Assembly (NCBI GenBank): GCA_015179125.1 | Contig: WHVA01000052.1 | Location: 285,554-349,553 of the forward strand | Direction: 5' to 3' | Source: Gautieria morchelliformis | Lineage: Eukaryota > Basidiomycota > Agaricomycetes > Gomphales > Gomphaceae | DNA length: 64,000 bases | Translations under genes and position numbers: made by a program | Shown: positions 23,312 to 37,300 of the stretch, piece after piece | Numbering within the stretch: position 1 is the stretch's first letter | Layout of the letters: every line of letters starts with the position of its first letter | The notes under the pieces: generated by a model | Told to the model about the DNA's origin: nothing | Databases searched by the model: none | The model's input: the letters and a program-made list of their open reading frames with translations, nothing else

Positions 23312-24600
23312 CTATGGTACCACCTTCTTCCCTCGTTCCATATCCTCGAGGGAGGTTCTTTCATATGGTCCATTTGTCCGTCCAGTTTCTGCGTCTTTCC
23401 GGTTCGCTTCTTCGTTCTTGACCCAGGTGTAATATATCGAGCCCGTCAGTATTGTCATTATAGAAGCTGCGCGACCCCTGCAAGAAATTTCATACACAGG
23501 GCGCGAATGTGAGTGGAAGACGCACGTCGTGATAATTTCCTGGAAGAACCACACGCCCAGAAGGGTGACAACCACTCCACGCACAGCCGAAGAAACCATG
23601 TGTGTGATGGGCGAGGTCACCTTTATGCTTAGGAACCCTGCGATGCAGATGAGGAAGCCAAAGAGGCCCTTGAGTCCGATGTACATTAGTCGCAAGCAGA
23701 CACAGTTAAATGCTGGACTTACCGTGAGAAGTGTCCCCCAGAGGAATGTTGCCCATCCGGCACCATCCTCGAACAACAATTTCTGAATCTCCGGGCCCTC
23801 GCCAACAAGGAACACTATAGGGATCAAGACAACGGCACTGAGGAGATTGCTGTACCACGCTAAGTGCAAGGTATTGCCGCCAACAATATTGAGACTTTGC
23901 TTGATGATAACCGCGGAGGATGCTGTCGTTATGGACGACAAAAGTCCAAATGTGATCCCAATGGAATTGCTATATGTGGAAGTAGGAGACGCAGCAGATA
24001 CAGACGTGGTGGGAGAGGTACTGTAGTCGTCCAAAAGGATACCAATAAAAAAACCAGCTGTGACGATGCCACAGGAGAAAAGGACACGCAGAGAGGGTCG
24101 AGATGCAAGAAAGAGGTAGGAAAGTAAAACGGTAGTAGGAAGGACAAGCCCCCGAGCCACTTGATAAAATGACGCATCGACGTATTTCAGGCAGTAATTG
24201 TTGAAGCTGAGGAGCCGTTAACGCGAGCGAAGACGATTGGGTGACGGGCCTGCGCACCTTAAGCCCAAAACATTGACACAGACCAGGGGTGCCATGCCTT
24301 TGCAGGTCGCAGCGTCCAGGGTGAATGGGACGGTAAAGAGGCCGAGAAGATGGGAGATGATGAAAAGAAGGACAGCGATGATGAGTTGCGCGAATAAGAA
24401 GAACAGAGGCGCAGCTGTCGAGCTCAAGACCCATTTGTTCCTGCGAAATGTCGGTCAGACGAGGTGAACATGCATGTCGTGCAGAAGATTGTTACGCTAT
24501 AACCATCTGTATAATCCATGTCAGTAAGCGCAATGAAAGTGGCAGAGCAACAGGGACTTGCAGTAAGAGCTGCAACCAGGTAAAATGAGACGGTTCCCAT
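23312..24600 (-). CDS. Nucleotide-sugar transporter (TPT/SLC35C-like, possibly GDP-fucose type)
   Basis: The minus-strand exons 24600..24562, 24506..24496, 24440..24258, 24206..23723, 23668..23526 and 23477..23312 give exactly 342 codons. About ten hydrophobic segments span the length. The N-terminal third reads NKWVLSSTAAPLFF, NNYCLKYVDASFYQVARGL and LPTTVLLSYLFL, and the second half has SIKVTSPITHMVSSAVRG, all typical of the triose-phosphate/nucleotide-sugar transporter family and closest in my judgement to SLC35C-type Golgi carriers. The Lys/Arg/Glu-rich tail should be cytosolic. Two oddities: intron 1 uses a GC donor (GCAAGT), and exon 2 is only 11 nt, coding Met-Val-Ile plus two bases. 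Both are needed to connect VAALT to NKWVL. Substrate specificity cannot be read from the sequence. Confidence 0.85.
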
Positions 24601-25359
24601 CTAATGCCTAGTCAGTGACGAACCAAACCAAGAGGCAGACTTGCGCTCACAACCACTAGCCTGGATGGAGGCTTTGACACATTCTGTTGCGACATGCGAG
24701 GAGCGAGGGTAGGGTATACGGGGTGTTGGTATTATGGGTGCAAGAATCCGAAATGCTTCCGTGCGACTAGATGGAACTGAGACCAAGCATAACTTATGGA
24801 GGAGACCCACACCAGGTCTTAGATTGACTCGCACTAGATATATACATATGTTATCACAGAATGTTCGTCAAATTATGATAGTACTACCAATCCATTGGTT
24901 TCCCGTACGTATTGTATTGTTTAAATTACCAGAACGAAGATACGCATATACAGTATAAGAGTGAAACGAGGTTGTGGTCAGGATCGATAAAGGCACGCAC
25001 ACTGGAAGAGCTCATGGTCTCTATCTATCGACTGCAGCGTTCGTTGTTTGTGAGGTCCAATATGTAACCCAAGGCCATACAACAGGAAAGGTGTTAGTTG
25101 GACTACAGTGAGGATCATCTTGGAAGAGCCGAATATCTCTGCGATTCCGCGCGGTCGTACAAAGACTGACTCGCTCAATCCTGAGTACCAGCAGGCCAAT
25201 GCACGCGGGTCACGTGACACGTCAACGGTCGGCCAATAGGCTCGCGTCCTTAGTTTGGCAGGCGAACAACAAACAAAGGAAAGCAACCGCGACGCGACTC
25301 TTTGCTTCCGACAACCACCACTAACCACCTGTTTTGTCTAGCTTCCTATATGCGCCTCT
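24601..25359. promoter_or_regulatory. Divergent promoter between transporter and PH/RS gene
   Basis: About 760 bp separate the two start codons. Nearer the plus-strand gene there is a perfect GTCACGTGAC palindrome (25209-25218, E-box core CACGTG) and a CCAAT box (25233-25237), 120-150 bp before the ATG at 25360. These are common fungal promoter elements; binding factors are inferred only. Confidence 0.5.
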
Positions 25360-28300
25360 ATGTCTGATCAGCACTCCTCTGACACACCAAGGACCCCACA
25401 GAGAACATGGGCAGATTACGACGAAGACCCAGACAGTTCTTTAGCTGATTCAGCTGAGGTTGAGGCAGCGCTGGCGGCTCTCGATGATGAAATTGACACT
25501 ACCCAATCTGCACTCACCGATTGGGGCTCCCGTACGCTGGACCCTTTCGATTTTCAGCCTCGACCCCTCAGCATTATAACTGAGCGCACCGAAGACCCCG
25601 TCTCCCGCAGCACTTCAATGCGTACTTCAACCTTTGGCCCTCTGCGTCCCCATACACCCGTATCTGCTGCTAACCCTTCATCCGAAGTTCTTCGTCCCGA
25701 AAATCTAACCCCTAGATCTCTCACCCCCAGCTCACTGACGCACTCTCATGGTCGGTCATTAACTGACCCTGGAATTAGAAACCAATCCCCGGAGCGTAGC
25801 CTGCGACACACACCCCGTCGCCGCGCAGGCGATCTCATTGCTTTTTTTGAAGATAAATCCTCATCTGACAGCTCTTCATCTCTGTCCTCTCTTGGGCAGA
25901 TACGATCTAATACGCCAAAATCACCAACGTTTACGACATTTACGCCTTCTCAGTCTCTCCCTACTTTAAGCCGGGTCGCATCTGAGGCGCCACCGCCTTC
26001 CTCCTACTCCTCGCTTCCCAGATCTCCCACGCTGCCGACGCTCCCCTCCCGTTCGGTATCTCCTACCAAGTCTTCTGGTGCTTCCTTATCGTCGTTGCTT
26101 TCACCAGTCCGTGGTGCAGGATCGATCGAGTCGCGTCCAGGGGCGTCCACTACACCAACATTAGCCAAACAGCCACCCCACGTGCCCGGTGAACCACGCT
26201 CTCCTCTATCTTCTGTACGCAATATCGTTGCTGCGTGGAAAGAACGTACACCATCTCTAGGCAAATCCAGCAAACCGCCATCGTCTAGTTATGCAGGAGA
26301 AGAGGGTTTTTTCAGCATTCGACGCAGGGATGCGGGCGAGACTGATCGGTCACTTCCTCCCTTACCTCAGGAACCATTATCTCGGCAACGTAGCAATGGT
26401 AATGGTAATGGTAATGGGAGTGGCAATGGAAACGGAAACGGCAGGACGAGTGGAGCCAGTACCGGTAGTGGTTCCAAAACCCCTTTCGATATTGCCGAAC
26501 TCGGCCCTTTTGCTCAGGCGGATCGCGAGGTGCGTTCGTTGTTAATTGTATACGTTCAGCAAGCCTCACTATTACTTTAGCCCATTCGTCTTGGTCAACT
26601 TTGGTATCTCAATGTTCACGCACCACCGCCTTACCGGTGGTTGCGCACACAAGCGATTCTCTACCCCCATGTACTCATACTTTCTTGGATTGCTCCTGGC
26701 GGTGGTCGTGGGGTGATTACACTGGACCTACTCAATTGCAATGAAGTTCGATCCGTCCCTTCGCCCAGCCACCCCAGCGCACACGACGATATAGGGACTA
26801 TCGCTGCGCGAGAGCAAGCTGGCGGATCTGGCCCTGAGGGAGCGTTGATTGAGACCCTTTGTCCATTTCAACTTCTGTATCCCGATGGTGTAGAACGCCT
26901 CGGAGCTGAGAGCGCGAGGGAAAGAGTCAGATGGGTTGGTGCGATCTGGTTCGTCATCAGATTAGTTATTGCTATGACCCATTGATTTATGATTTTCCTG
27001 TAGGGAGGCACTTAATCGTGCCGTCACATTCCCCGACCCTTCAGTCCGCTCTCGCTCTCCTGTGCCGTCCATTCGCTCCATCCGTTCTGGGACTAGCTCC
27101 TCATCCAGTGAAAATAAGTCCAAGTCCGGCTCGGCGAGCACTGTGTTTGTCCCTCCCCTGGACACGATCCCAGATCTTCCATCGTCCACGAGTTCCGTCT
27201 CCTCTCGCTCAAGTGCTGTCAGTGGGCTTGGCGTGCCCCCGCCCGCATCGCTAGATGATGCCGGATTTCATCATTTACGTGCATCCGATGATGCCGCTAT
27301 TTCTGGCGAGGGTATCTTATACCCATTGGAGCGCAGCGGTAGCAAAGTGATTGCGCCGAGTAGAAGCAGTTCATTGCGCAGGACCAGCTCGCTTGCCGAC
27401 CTTGATGCAGAGTTTGCCAGTGCCGTCTCACGCTCTGTCCGTAGTTTTACAAGTAGCGCGGGCAAGCCTGTCACAGTATCAAGTGGTCCAAGTTCCACTC
27501 AGGACGTTTTTGTCAGTCCCCCCCCAAGCGCTGGAAAAGTAAGCAAGGCGGGCTCTGCCCCTAAATCGTCATCATCCGATGGTGACAGTGGATACTTGAC
27601 GCCTCCCAGGAGAGTCAGTGCAAGAACAACGCCGACAAGCAGTTATTACTCCCTTCCACCTACGCCCCTTCGTCCTCGTACGGATTCGCGTCTAGGTGGT
27701 GGGAACACGCACGGTCCTCGGTCCTCGCCGAGCTTGTCCTCTGGTTCTGCACTAGGGATCGTTACATCCACACTCTCTCTTCGTGGAAGCCGGTCAGCAT
27801 CACTTTTAGGAGATTCACATGAAGGGGATAATTCAGACGCTAATTCAACCTCGTCTTTTACGCCGTCTTCCGTGAGCAATACTCCTCCTGGTACTAGGCG
27901 GGGCCTCCTTGCTCCGGAGTCCCCCACTGCTAAGAGTAGGACGGGGTCCTCATTGTCTCGTAGCCCGGGTGTGCGACGTCGCACTCCTCGCAAAACAAGC
28001 TCTCGCGCAACGTCTTCGTCATCTCCCGGAACCGACTTTCAAACTCCCGTGGAAGGATCGGATAAGGAGAATGAAGGAGGCGCCGAATCGCATGACACGG
28101 CTACGCGTTTGCAATCTGGCGTTTCTACACCTACGGAGAGGAGCTACAGGTCTGCTGGAGCGCCGGCATCCACTCCTACGGCGCATAGAACAAGAACGTC
28201 CTCCTACGATTCGATCGGTTATGACGTTTGCCCGTCATCTGATTTGTCTGACTTCACGCCGTTATCTTCTGGTAGGAGCGAAGTCTCTGGGGCGCTTTCC

Positions 28301-31300
28301 GATGCTGAGGGCACTACGGGCGCGCCTTGGACTGTCGGTTCTACCGCTGACATATTTATGTCAGCTACGGCCAGGACCTTGGCCCCTTCGACAACCTTTA
28401 TTACGGCCTCTGTTACTCCGAGCTCAACGGACTACAGGTCCGTGTCTACATGCGAGTCAACGGATTTCGCATCCGTTGCTTCATGTCCGTCATCGACAAA
28501 TTACCAGACAGCCGAAGTCTGTACGGAATACGAGACGGCAGAATTATGCTCCAGTGACCCGTCCACTCAGTATGAAACTGCTGAGTCATGTCCACCAAGC
28601 ACGAAGTCCCCAAGCCCAACCGTTCCAAGTCCGAGCCTACCACCCCCGAGCCTCCCAACTAGGAGATCACCCACTGCGAGTTCACTCACAACGAGTTCCA
28701 GCCTACCACCTCCGAGCATCCCAGCTAGGAGATCACCCACTCCGAGTTCACTCACAACGAGTTCCAGCCTACCACCCCCGGGCATCCCATCTACGAGATC
28801 AGCCGCTGTGAGTTCACTCACAGCGAGCTCGCCAGCCTCAATCACGTCTGTCGTGCCGCCACAAAGCACACCGCAGGACATTGAAGATGCGGAGAGCGCC
28901 AGAGTTAGTGTTGGGCCCAGTAGTAAACCGCCTTCGACTATAGGAACGATCCCTAGTCTGCCGGAGTCTAGCCCTCGATTCGTACCGTCAACTCGACTCT
29001 CTCCAGCATCGAGGCCACCCAGTATCGTGGAAAGTGAGCCAGTTCCCGTCTCTCACACAGAGTTTGAATCTACTGTGGCGCCTCCATCGTCCGTTATTTC
29101 TTCAGACTCAACTACTCTCTCGTCTGTGACTGCAAATACTTCTTCCTCGAGCAGCTTGGTCCCTTTAACATCGTCATCCTCACTGACTCCTCCTACACCT
29201 TCGTCTTCTATACCTTCGATAAGGGAGTCCTTGTACGAGGAAAGCTCGGGTACTTATGAGTCATCCCTTTTATTGCCCTCACCGTCGCTGCATTCAGTGC
29301 CTCTTCACGAAGGAGTTGATGCTTCCTTCGACACCTCATTCCTCCGTCCTTCCGACTCTATGGAGGCTTCTGATTCCAGATTTCGAATTGCTGCAATGAC
29401 GCCTCCGCCACTGACACCTCCGCCACTGACGCCTCCGCCAGTGATTCCTTCGCCAGTGACTCCTTCACCAGTGACGCCCCCTCTTTACTCGCTGAGCACT
29501 ATGACCAGGACGCCATCTAGCGTCTCGAGTATCTCCATGCGTTCTTCTATGATCGGTCCTGACACGGAGTCGTTGTACTATGCGGAGTTGCCTTCTAGTG
29601 CGGATCCTTCGACATCGGTTTCGTCACTGTCTTCAGAATCCTCGGTCACACCAGATTCTACAGTTTCCGTCCGATCTCGTACACCAACGGCACCACCTGT
29701 AAGCGTAAGTTCAGATTTGTTCAGCTTGCAATTTTACTCGGTTGACTGGGCTGTACAGAGCACCCCTCTTAGCACACCCTTACCTTTCTCAACGCCTAGC
29801 ACCCCTGCGCCGCGGTCATACACAGCAACGCCGGAGGCAACATTTAGCGTCAGTATTAGTACACCCTATTCGAATGCGCCTTCTATTGCCTCTCAGCTCG
29901 AGACAGTACCATCTCTTGATGATAGCGCTAGTGATCTCACAGCACCCCCTCCCGGCGAAATTCTCACACATGACGTGAACCGTCTTTTGCGGTATCTGCA
30001 TGAAATTGATGCTACTCGGAGTGAGCAGAATGTAGACATGGCAAGCCACTTGGCTCGCATAGAAGATCAACTGCGTGATTTAGCGGCGTCGCTTAAGGCG
30101 AAATATGACCAGCCACCGCCAGTACCTACTAAAGACATCTCCGTTGGTCGCAGTTCTCTTACGCGCACGCCCACTCCAATCCCTCAATACTCGGCATCGG
30201 CATCTGGACCCTCAGTAAGGTCTCTTTCTCCCCCACCAGAACGGCTTCCTTCCCCATCATCCTTACTCACAAGTATATCTTGGCTATCATCCCACCACTC
30301 CGACGACTGGGAACTGATGTCGGCTGAAGTTGCAAAACGCCTGTCTTCATCCTCCTCTGACACGTCGTCTATTACAGCCAGTACCCCACCTCCCGCGTTG
30401 GCCCCAGCATCACTGCCGCCTCCCGCTCCCGCAGTATCTCCTACTCCGTCTGTCGAGACTGTTCGTCCAGGTTTGACATTGACGGATCTGCGTGGGATGA
30501 TCGATATCGTCCTAGCCGAAGTAGCTGTCTTGCGGGATGGCCAACTTCAGACGCAAAACATGCTTAAAGATGTACGTCAGGAAACAACAGAACCTCAAAG
30601 AGAGACCTCCGAACAGCGCCGTTATGAGGCCATGATCAGGCGTACCGAGGACATGCTGGGGCAGATACTGGAGCGGCTGCCAAGTGAGACGCATGTAAGC
30701 GTATCGTCTGAATACTCTGAAGTGCAGGATCAGTCGGGTCTCATTGATTTAATGACCCGGCTGTTGCGACCCGCGCCGCCACCCGCATCTCTAACGGTGC
30801 ACGCGCCTTCTCCTGTGCCTCCTCCGCCTTCCATGAGCGATTTGTTTCCTGACATCGGCGTGCCATCTGCACCCAGTTTTCCTACTCCCCTCGAACCACT
30901 TCCCACAATCCGTCGTCCAAGGACAAGGCAACGCCCTCGAAGCGTTACCCCCCCAGTACTGATTCCTCGAGCTTCTACCGCACCTGTACCTTCTAGTGAT
31001 GGAGAGTATCGAGGCATCCCTCCATTCATACCGCCGGAATCCAGTATCGCAGAACTCACGCCTATCCTGAGACGTTCTCGTGTCCTTCCTGACACCTCAT
31101 CCAGAACGGAAAGGCCGCTTCCAGAACTCCCAACACGGGGTACGTCGAGTGACCGCCTAGACATGGAGCGAATTGTACGAGCTGATCGTGAACGTCGACG
31201 GGTGGATGCACCAAATGGCTTCTTCATGCCTGCGGGACAACCTGCACAGCAGCCTGCAGTCAGTCTCTTTTATTAGTGTATTGTTCACGGTTTTGACGTC

Positions 31301-34300
31301 CTCTACAGCCGCCGCTTCATGAAGTTCCACATCGTTTACCCAGCGCTCCACCTAGTCTTGGGACAGCTCCCCCCGAAAGTACATCCCGGGCATGGTATCG
31401 TCCACGGACTCGTGTGACGCCTGGGGGAACCGCGGTACGCTGGTGTTTGATTTATATTCAAATCCTTAACTTACCAGTAGTAGATGGGAGATGGAGGTCA
31501 ACCTACAACGGTTCAAGGCTTAGGTTCTATGCCGGTTCCTCCTCCTGGCGTGTTCGTTCCTGCACCTGGCGGCCCTCAATTTCCCGGTGCTAGAGTTCAA
31601 TTTCCTGGCTCTACGGTAAGTCACTCAATGCATCTCCGTTCGCTCGAGCGTCATCTGGTTTGAATGTGTTCCTAGACTATTGCTGGTGGGATGCCGCCAC
31701 CACAGTACGAGGAAATTCTTAACCTGCTTCGTGTATGTGCCAATCTATTTCGATGTATAATTCCATGGCTCAGCCGGTACCTGTCTAGGAAAATCGTGAA
31801 GCCCACCATGCATCTATCGATCAGCAGCGTGAAATTATGCGCTACATGTCTGGCCTCAACGAGTGGCTTGAGCGCGATGTCCATGACCGTCATGCTGAGT
31901 TGCGTGGTGTGGGCGATCGAATTGATCAGCTTCGCAACGAGCTTGCCCAGCGTTTGGGGATTAGACCTGCAGGTATGTCCACTTTGTCCCATATTAAGAA
32001 ATTACTCTAAACCCAGTAGTTCCGTTTGTCCAAGTCCCAGGGGAAGGCCCTATAATACCTCCTCCGGCTCAGTGGTTTGGACCTCCTCCTGTACAAGGCG
32101 GGCCCCCACAGTTCATCCCGCCGGGTGGTACATATATTATTCCTCCTCCGGGTGTACCGGGTGTACCGGGTGTAGTGCGCGAAGAATCATCTGACGAGGG
32201 CTCACCGTTCATTCCTCCACTTCCTGGGCGTGAACAATTTCCACCTGGTTTTATCCCGTACGGAGTTCCTGGGGTACCCCAACAAGGCCTTCAGGGTCGG
32301 CCACAGGTGACAGTCGTTCCCCCGTCTTCTCGAGGATCGACGCCCGATGAGGCCTTCATACCACCACGTCCCTCTACTACGCATACACATCCAACGGGAA
32401 CTGGTCCTATAACAGTAATACAGCCTGGTGCACCGCCGCCTGCAGACCCGCATGCTCCTCGAGCGATCGTTATCCCTCCTCCTGCAACCAGTAGGCCCAG
32501 TAGTCCGAGTCACAGACCAGGCGAAATTGTTGTTATACCACCACCTCCTGAGCGATCACGTTCACGTGCGTCCCAGGTTCCTATAATAGTCGAGAGAGGG
32601 TCACGATCTTCGAGACGGTCTTCGAGAGAAGAGGATGGACCGCGTAGAATCATCATCAGACCCTCACGCTCCCAGTCCAGGAGGTCTAGAAGCTATAGTC
32701 GCTCCCCATCTCGCAGGCCACCTGTTATATATGATGATCGTGGGAGGCCACATTCTCGGGACTCTTTCAGATCCTATGATGAGCCACCTATCATTGTCCG
32801 GGAGCCCTCTCGTACCCATGCTAGATCGCATAGTCGCACCCCCGTCCAGACTGTTGTCATTCCCCGACGTTCTCGTTCGCGATCGGGTCGATCCCGCTCT
32901 CGCTCTTCCCGTCGAACTCCTACCCAGCCCATCATTATTCAAGGACAGGCTCGATCCCGCTCTCGCTCTTCCCATCGAACTCCTACCCAGCCCATCATTA
33001 TTCAAGGACAGAGTCGATCCCGCTCTCGCTCTTCCCATCGAACTCCTACCCAGCCCATCATTATTCAAGGACAGACTCGATCCCGCTCTCGCTCTTCCCA
33101 TCGAACTCCTACCCAGCCCATCATTATTCAAGGACAGGCTCGATCCCGCTCTCGGTCTTCCCATCGAAGTCATACCCAGCCCATCATCCTTGGACGACCC
33201 CGATCCCGCTCTCGTTCTTCCCATCGAAGTCATACCCAGCCCGTCATCATTGAACAGCCCAGTCGACGCCACTCTCGTTCTTCCCATCGAACTCATCCCG
33301 AACCCATCGTCATTGGACGACCCGGCCGATCCCGCTCTCGTTCTTCCCATCGAAGTCATACCCAGCCCATCATCCTTGGACGACCCCGATCCCGCTCTCA
33401 TTCTTCCCATCGAAGTCATACCCAGCCCGTCATTATTGAACAGCCCACTCGACGCCACTCTCGTTCTTCCCATCGAACTCATCCCGAACCCATCGTCATT
33501 GGACGACCCGGCCGATCCCGCTCTCGTTCTTCCCATCGAAGTCATACCCAGCCCATCATCCTTGGACGACCCCGATCCCGCTCTCGTTCTTCCCATCGAA
33601 GTCATACCCAGCCCCTCATTGTTGAACAGCCCACTCGACGCCGCTCTCGTTCTTCCCATCGAAGTCATGGCCAGCCCCTCATCTTTGGACGACCCGGCCG
33701 ATCCCGTTCTCGTTCTTCCCGTCGAAGTCATACCCAGCCCCTCATCCTTGGACGACCCAGCCGATCCCGCTCTCGTTCTTCCCATCGAAGTCATACCCCG
33801 CCCCTCATCGTTGAAGAGCCCACTCGACGCCGCTCTCGTTCTTCCCGTCGAAGTCATACCCAGCCCATCATCCTTGGACGACCCCGATCCCGCTCTCGTT
33901 CTTCCCATCGAAGTCATACCCGGCCCCACATCTTTGAACGACCCGCCCGATCTCGCTCTCGTTCTTCCCATCGAAGTCATACCCAACCCCTCATCATTGA
34001 CCAGCCCACTCGACCCCGCTCTCGTTCTTCCCATCGAAGTCATACCCAGCCCGTCATCATTGAACAGTCTAGTCGACCCCATTCTCGTTCTTCCCATCGA
34101 GCTCATCCTGAATCCATCGTCATTGGACGACCCAGGCGATCCCGCTCTCGCTCTTCCCGTCGAAGTCATACCCAGCCCCTCATCCTTGGACGACCCAGCC
34201 GATCCCGCTCTCGGTCTCCCTATCGAGCCCAGCCCCTCATCCTTGAACGACGCACCCGATCCCGCTCCCGTTCTTCCCATCGTCGTTCACCCTCACAGCC

Positions 34301-37300
34301 AATCATTGTCTCCGACAGGCCGAGACGCTCTCGCTCCCAGGGTTCCCATTATCATAGTCCATCTGGGCCCATTATTCTGGGTCGTGACGGAAGCCGACGC
34401 GGTTCTCGATCCAGGTCCCCCTCCCATGAAGTTGTAGTCGTACCTGGCAATGGACGTCGTTCTCGTTCCTCTCACCGTCCGCCAGGTGTTACTGTTGTCT
34501 CAGGTAGTCGTGGGCGGTCTCCCTCATATTCTCCAGAACGCCCAGCTATACTTATGGAAGAGCCCCGCGGACGCTCACCTTCCCGACGCTCATCCCGCAT
34601 GCCAATTATCCTTCCAGATCCTGGTCGCCATTCGCGCTCCCATGGTTCTGAGCGACCCGTGATCGGCGAGTATGATCAGGGTAGCCGTCGAGCTCATACA
34701 CCCACTGTCATTCCAGACGATGGTCGCGAATATCCAGAGGATGATCGCGAATACCCTGTACCATCACGTACTCCCAGTATTGTCATTCCCGCTGGCACCT
34801 CGTCACGCGTCAGGACACCTCAGGACATGCAGGAGGTGGATCCAGGAGGTCGTCGTAGTACCCCGCGTGGTACCCCGCGTAGCACCCCGCGTGATCAGGG
34901 TACCCATCGTGCTTATACACCCACTATCATTCCAGACGATGATCGCGAATACCCTGTCTCTCGAGTACCATCACGTACTTCCAGTATTATCATTCCCGCT
35001 GGCACCTCGTCACGCGTCAGGACACCTCATGACATACAGGAGGAGGATCCAGGAGGTCGTCGTAGTACCCCGCGTGGTACCCCGCGTAGCACCCCGCGTG
35101 ATCAGGGTACCCATCGTACTCATACACCCACTATCATTCCAGACGATGATCGCGAATACCCTGTCTCTCGAGTATCATCACGTCCTTCCAGTATTATCAT
35201 TCCCGCTAGCACCCCGTCACGCATCAGGACACCTCATGACATACAGGAGGAGGATCCAAAGGGTCGTCGTACCCCGCGGGATGATGATGCAGGACCTCCG
35301 CTTGGTAGCTCCCGGGATGATGACGCAGGCGTTCCACGTCGTACCCCCGACGAGTATGGTTCACCAGTTTCTCGTCCTATTAGCCATGTCCCTACCGAAC
35401 ATTCTCTCGCGGACCACCCTGAACCGTCAAGGCAAGGTGGGTTAACCCCACGTCCCGCTCCAACTCCAGAAGTTGGTAGTGACGTCCTCATCCCAACTGG
35501 AGACCATCCCCCGCCGTCTGCGGTTGTCATTCCAGATTTTGATCGTTTTGCGGAAGCATTCAACGATGCAGAGGACGAGCGGAGAATACGCCACCAGGAC
35601 GCTGAGCGACTTCGTGATGAGCGAGCGGTGGAAGCCGAAGGTCGCCGAGATGAAGAGTTCCGTGAGCACGAGGCAGAACGTCAGAGGATCTTTGAGGAAG
35701 GTGAGAGGAGACGGAATGAACCACGGGTTGTCGGTGGACCAGGCGGACCAGGCGGCGAACCAAGCGGACCAAGCGAACCAAGTGAACCAAGCGAACCAAG
35801 CGAACCAGGCGAACCAAGCGGCCCAAGCGGACCAAGCGAAGACGAGGGACAGCCTGAGGCTACAGCTGAAGACATCCATCCTAGTCAAAAGAGTCCGTCA
35901 GACATTGTGACTGAGGACGGGAAGTCCCCAGAAGTTGGTGTGGAAGATGAACTCGCACGCATCAAGGAGGAGCACGAGCAGAGCATCAGGGCACTACAAC
36001 AAGAATGCGAGGATGAGCGTGTACGCCTTCGCGAGGAGCATGACCAGAATGTCAAAGTACGGGAACAAGAATGGGAGGACGAGCGCGTACGCATCCAGGA
36101 GGAGCATGAGAACGAGCTCAATGCCCTTCGGGAAGAGCAAAATAAGGTGCAGGAAGAACTAGTGACCTTCCGAGAGACAACAGAGGCGGATAAAATTGAG
36201 AGGGAACGGGTTGAGACCGAACGGATTGAGCGGCAAGAAATGGAACACCAGGATCAGGTCTCGGGTCTTCGCGCTCAACTCGAGGAGATTACAAACACAT
36301 TGGATGCGAAGACAGCTGAATGCGAGGGGCTTCAAGCGTTGATCGAAGAACGGTCGGCAGAAAAAGAAGAGAGGCGAACCAAGAAGGTCGAAGAATTCCA
36401 GTCCTTAAAGGACCTTGTGCAACGCATTGTTGATGAGACTGAAGCGGCCAAGGCTATAGCAGCTGAGGAAAGAGAGCGTAATGCCGAAAAGCCAGGTAGG
36501 CCATTCAACATTTGGCCTTGTCTTAATCTAACTAACTGTTCCCCAGGCATTGATGTTGTTCTTGAGAAGCTCCAGGAGCAGAATGCGGAGCAGAAGACGG
36601 TCCTTCAGGATATGGCTAGCGGTAAGTCTTCAGTCGGAAGCCATTTCTAGCATACTTATCGTGAGCGCCATTTCAGGTTGGCTCAAGGAAAGCGAAAGGC
36701 TGCACACTGAGACCTTGGAAACTGTCAAGGCCACTGCTAACGTACAGGTGCCGTTTAATGTACAAGAAGTAAGTCGCTTATGCCTAACGATACCATACCT
36801 CATCTTAATATGCGATATAGTACCTTAATCAATTCAGTCTAGCCTTGGCTAACGAAGTACGAATGCTCTTGGGTGAAGTTGGAAAGCTTCGTGAAGAAAA
36901 ACGCAACCTCCAATAGTATGAGCTCTCACGTCTTCCTGCACCCCACCGCTTACATCGGTTGTTTTACAGTGAGCTAGGCTGTTTGATGTGCATGAGGAGT
37001 AAATATGGACCAGGTGGCGAGTTTGATCCCGACTGGTGCGTGTTCATTTTGCCTCATCATATTTGTACTCATGGCTATTGTCTTAGGAAACCCGTCGTTC
37101 CACCTTATGTCCCTGGAGATGGCGGCCCTCCACCGCCCGGCGGTGGTCCTCCTCCTCCTGGGGGACCACTTCCCCCGGAGCCAGTCATCCCGCCTGCCAA
37201 ACCCGCTTGGCGCAATGTTCATCCGCCGCAGCCCCCAAAGCTTTCGAAGAGGCAAAGGCGTCAGCAAAGGGAAGCCGAAGAAGCTGCTGCTGCTGCCGGA

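Noticed and set aside
25909-28811. 300-codon frame at 27909-28811 and 89-codon minus frame at 26004-26273
   Set aside because: They overlap the in-frame Ser/Pro-rich exon of the PH/RS gene and have no splice or family support.
32635-34437. 600-codon plus-strand frame (PALALPIELLPSPSLFKD repeats) and 538-codon minus-strand frame in the same interval
   Set aside because: Both are shadows of the RS repeat array: the repeat unit is a multiple of three and the RS frame alone joins correctly to flanking exons.
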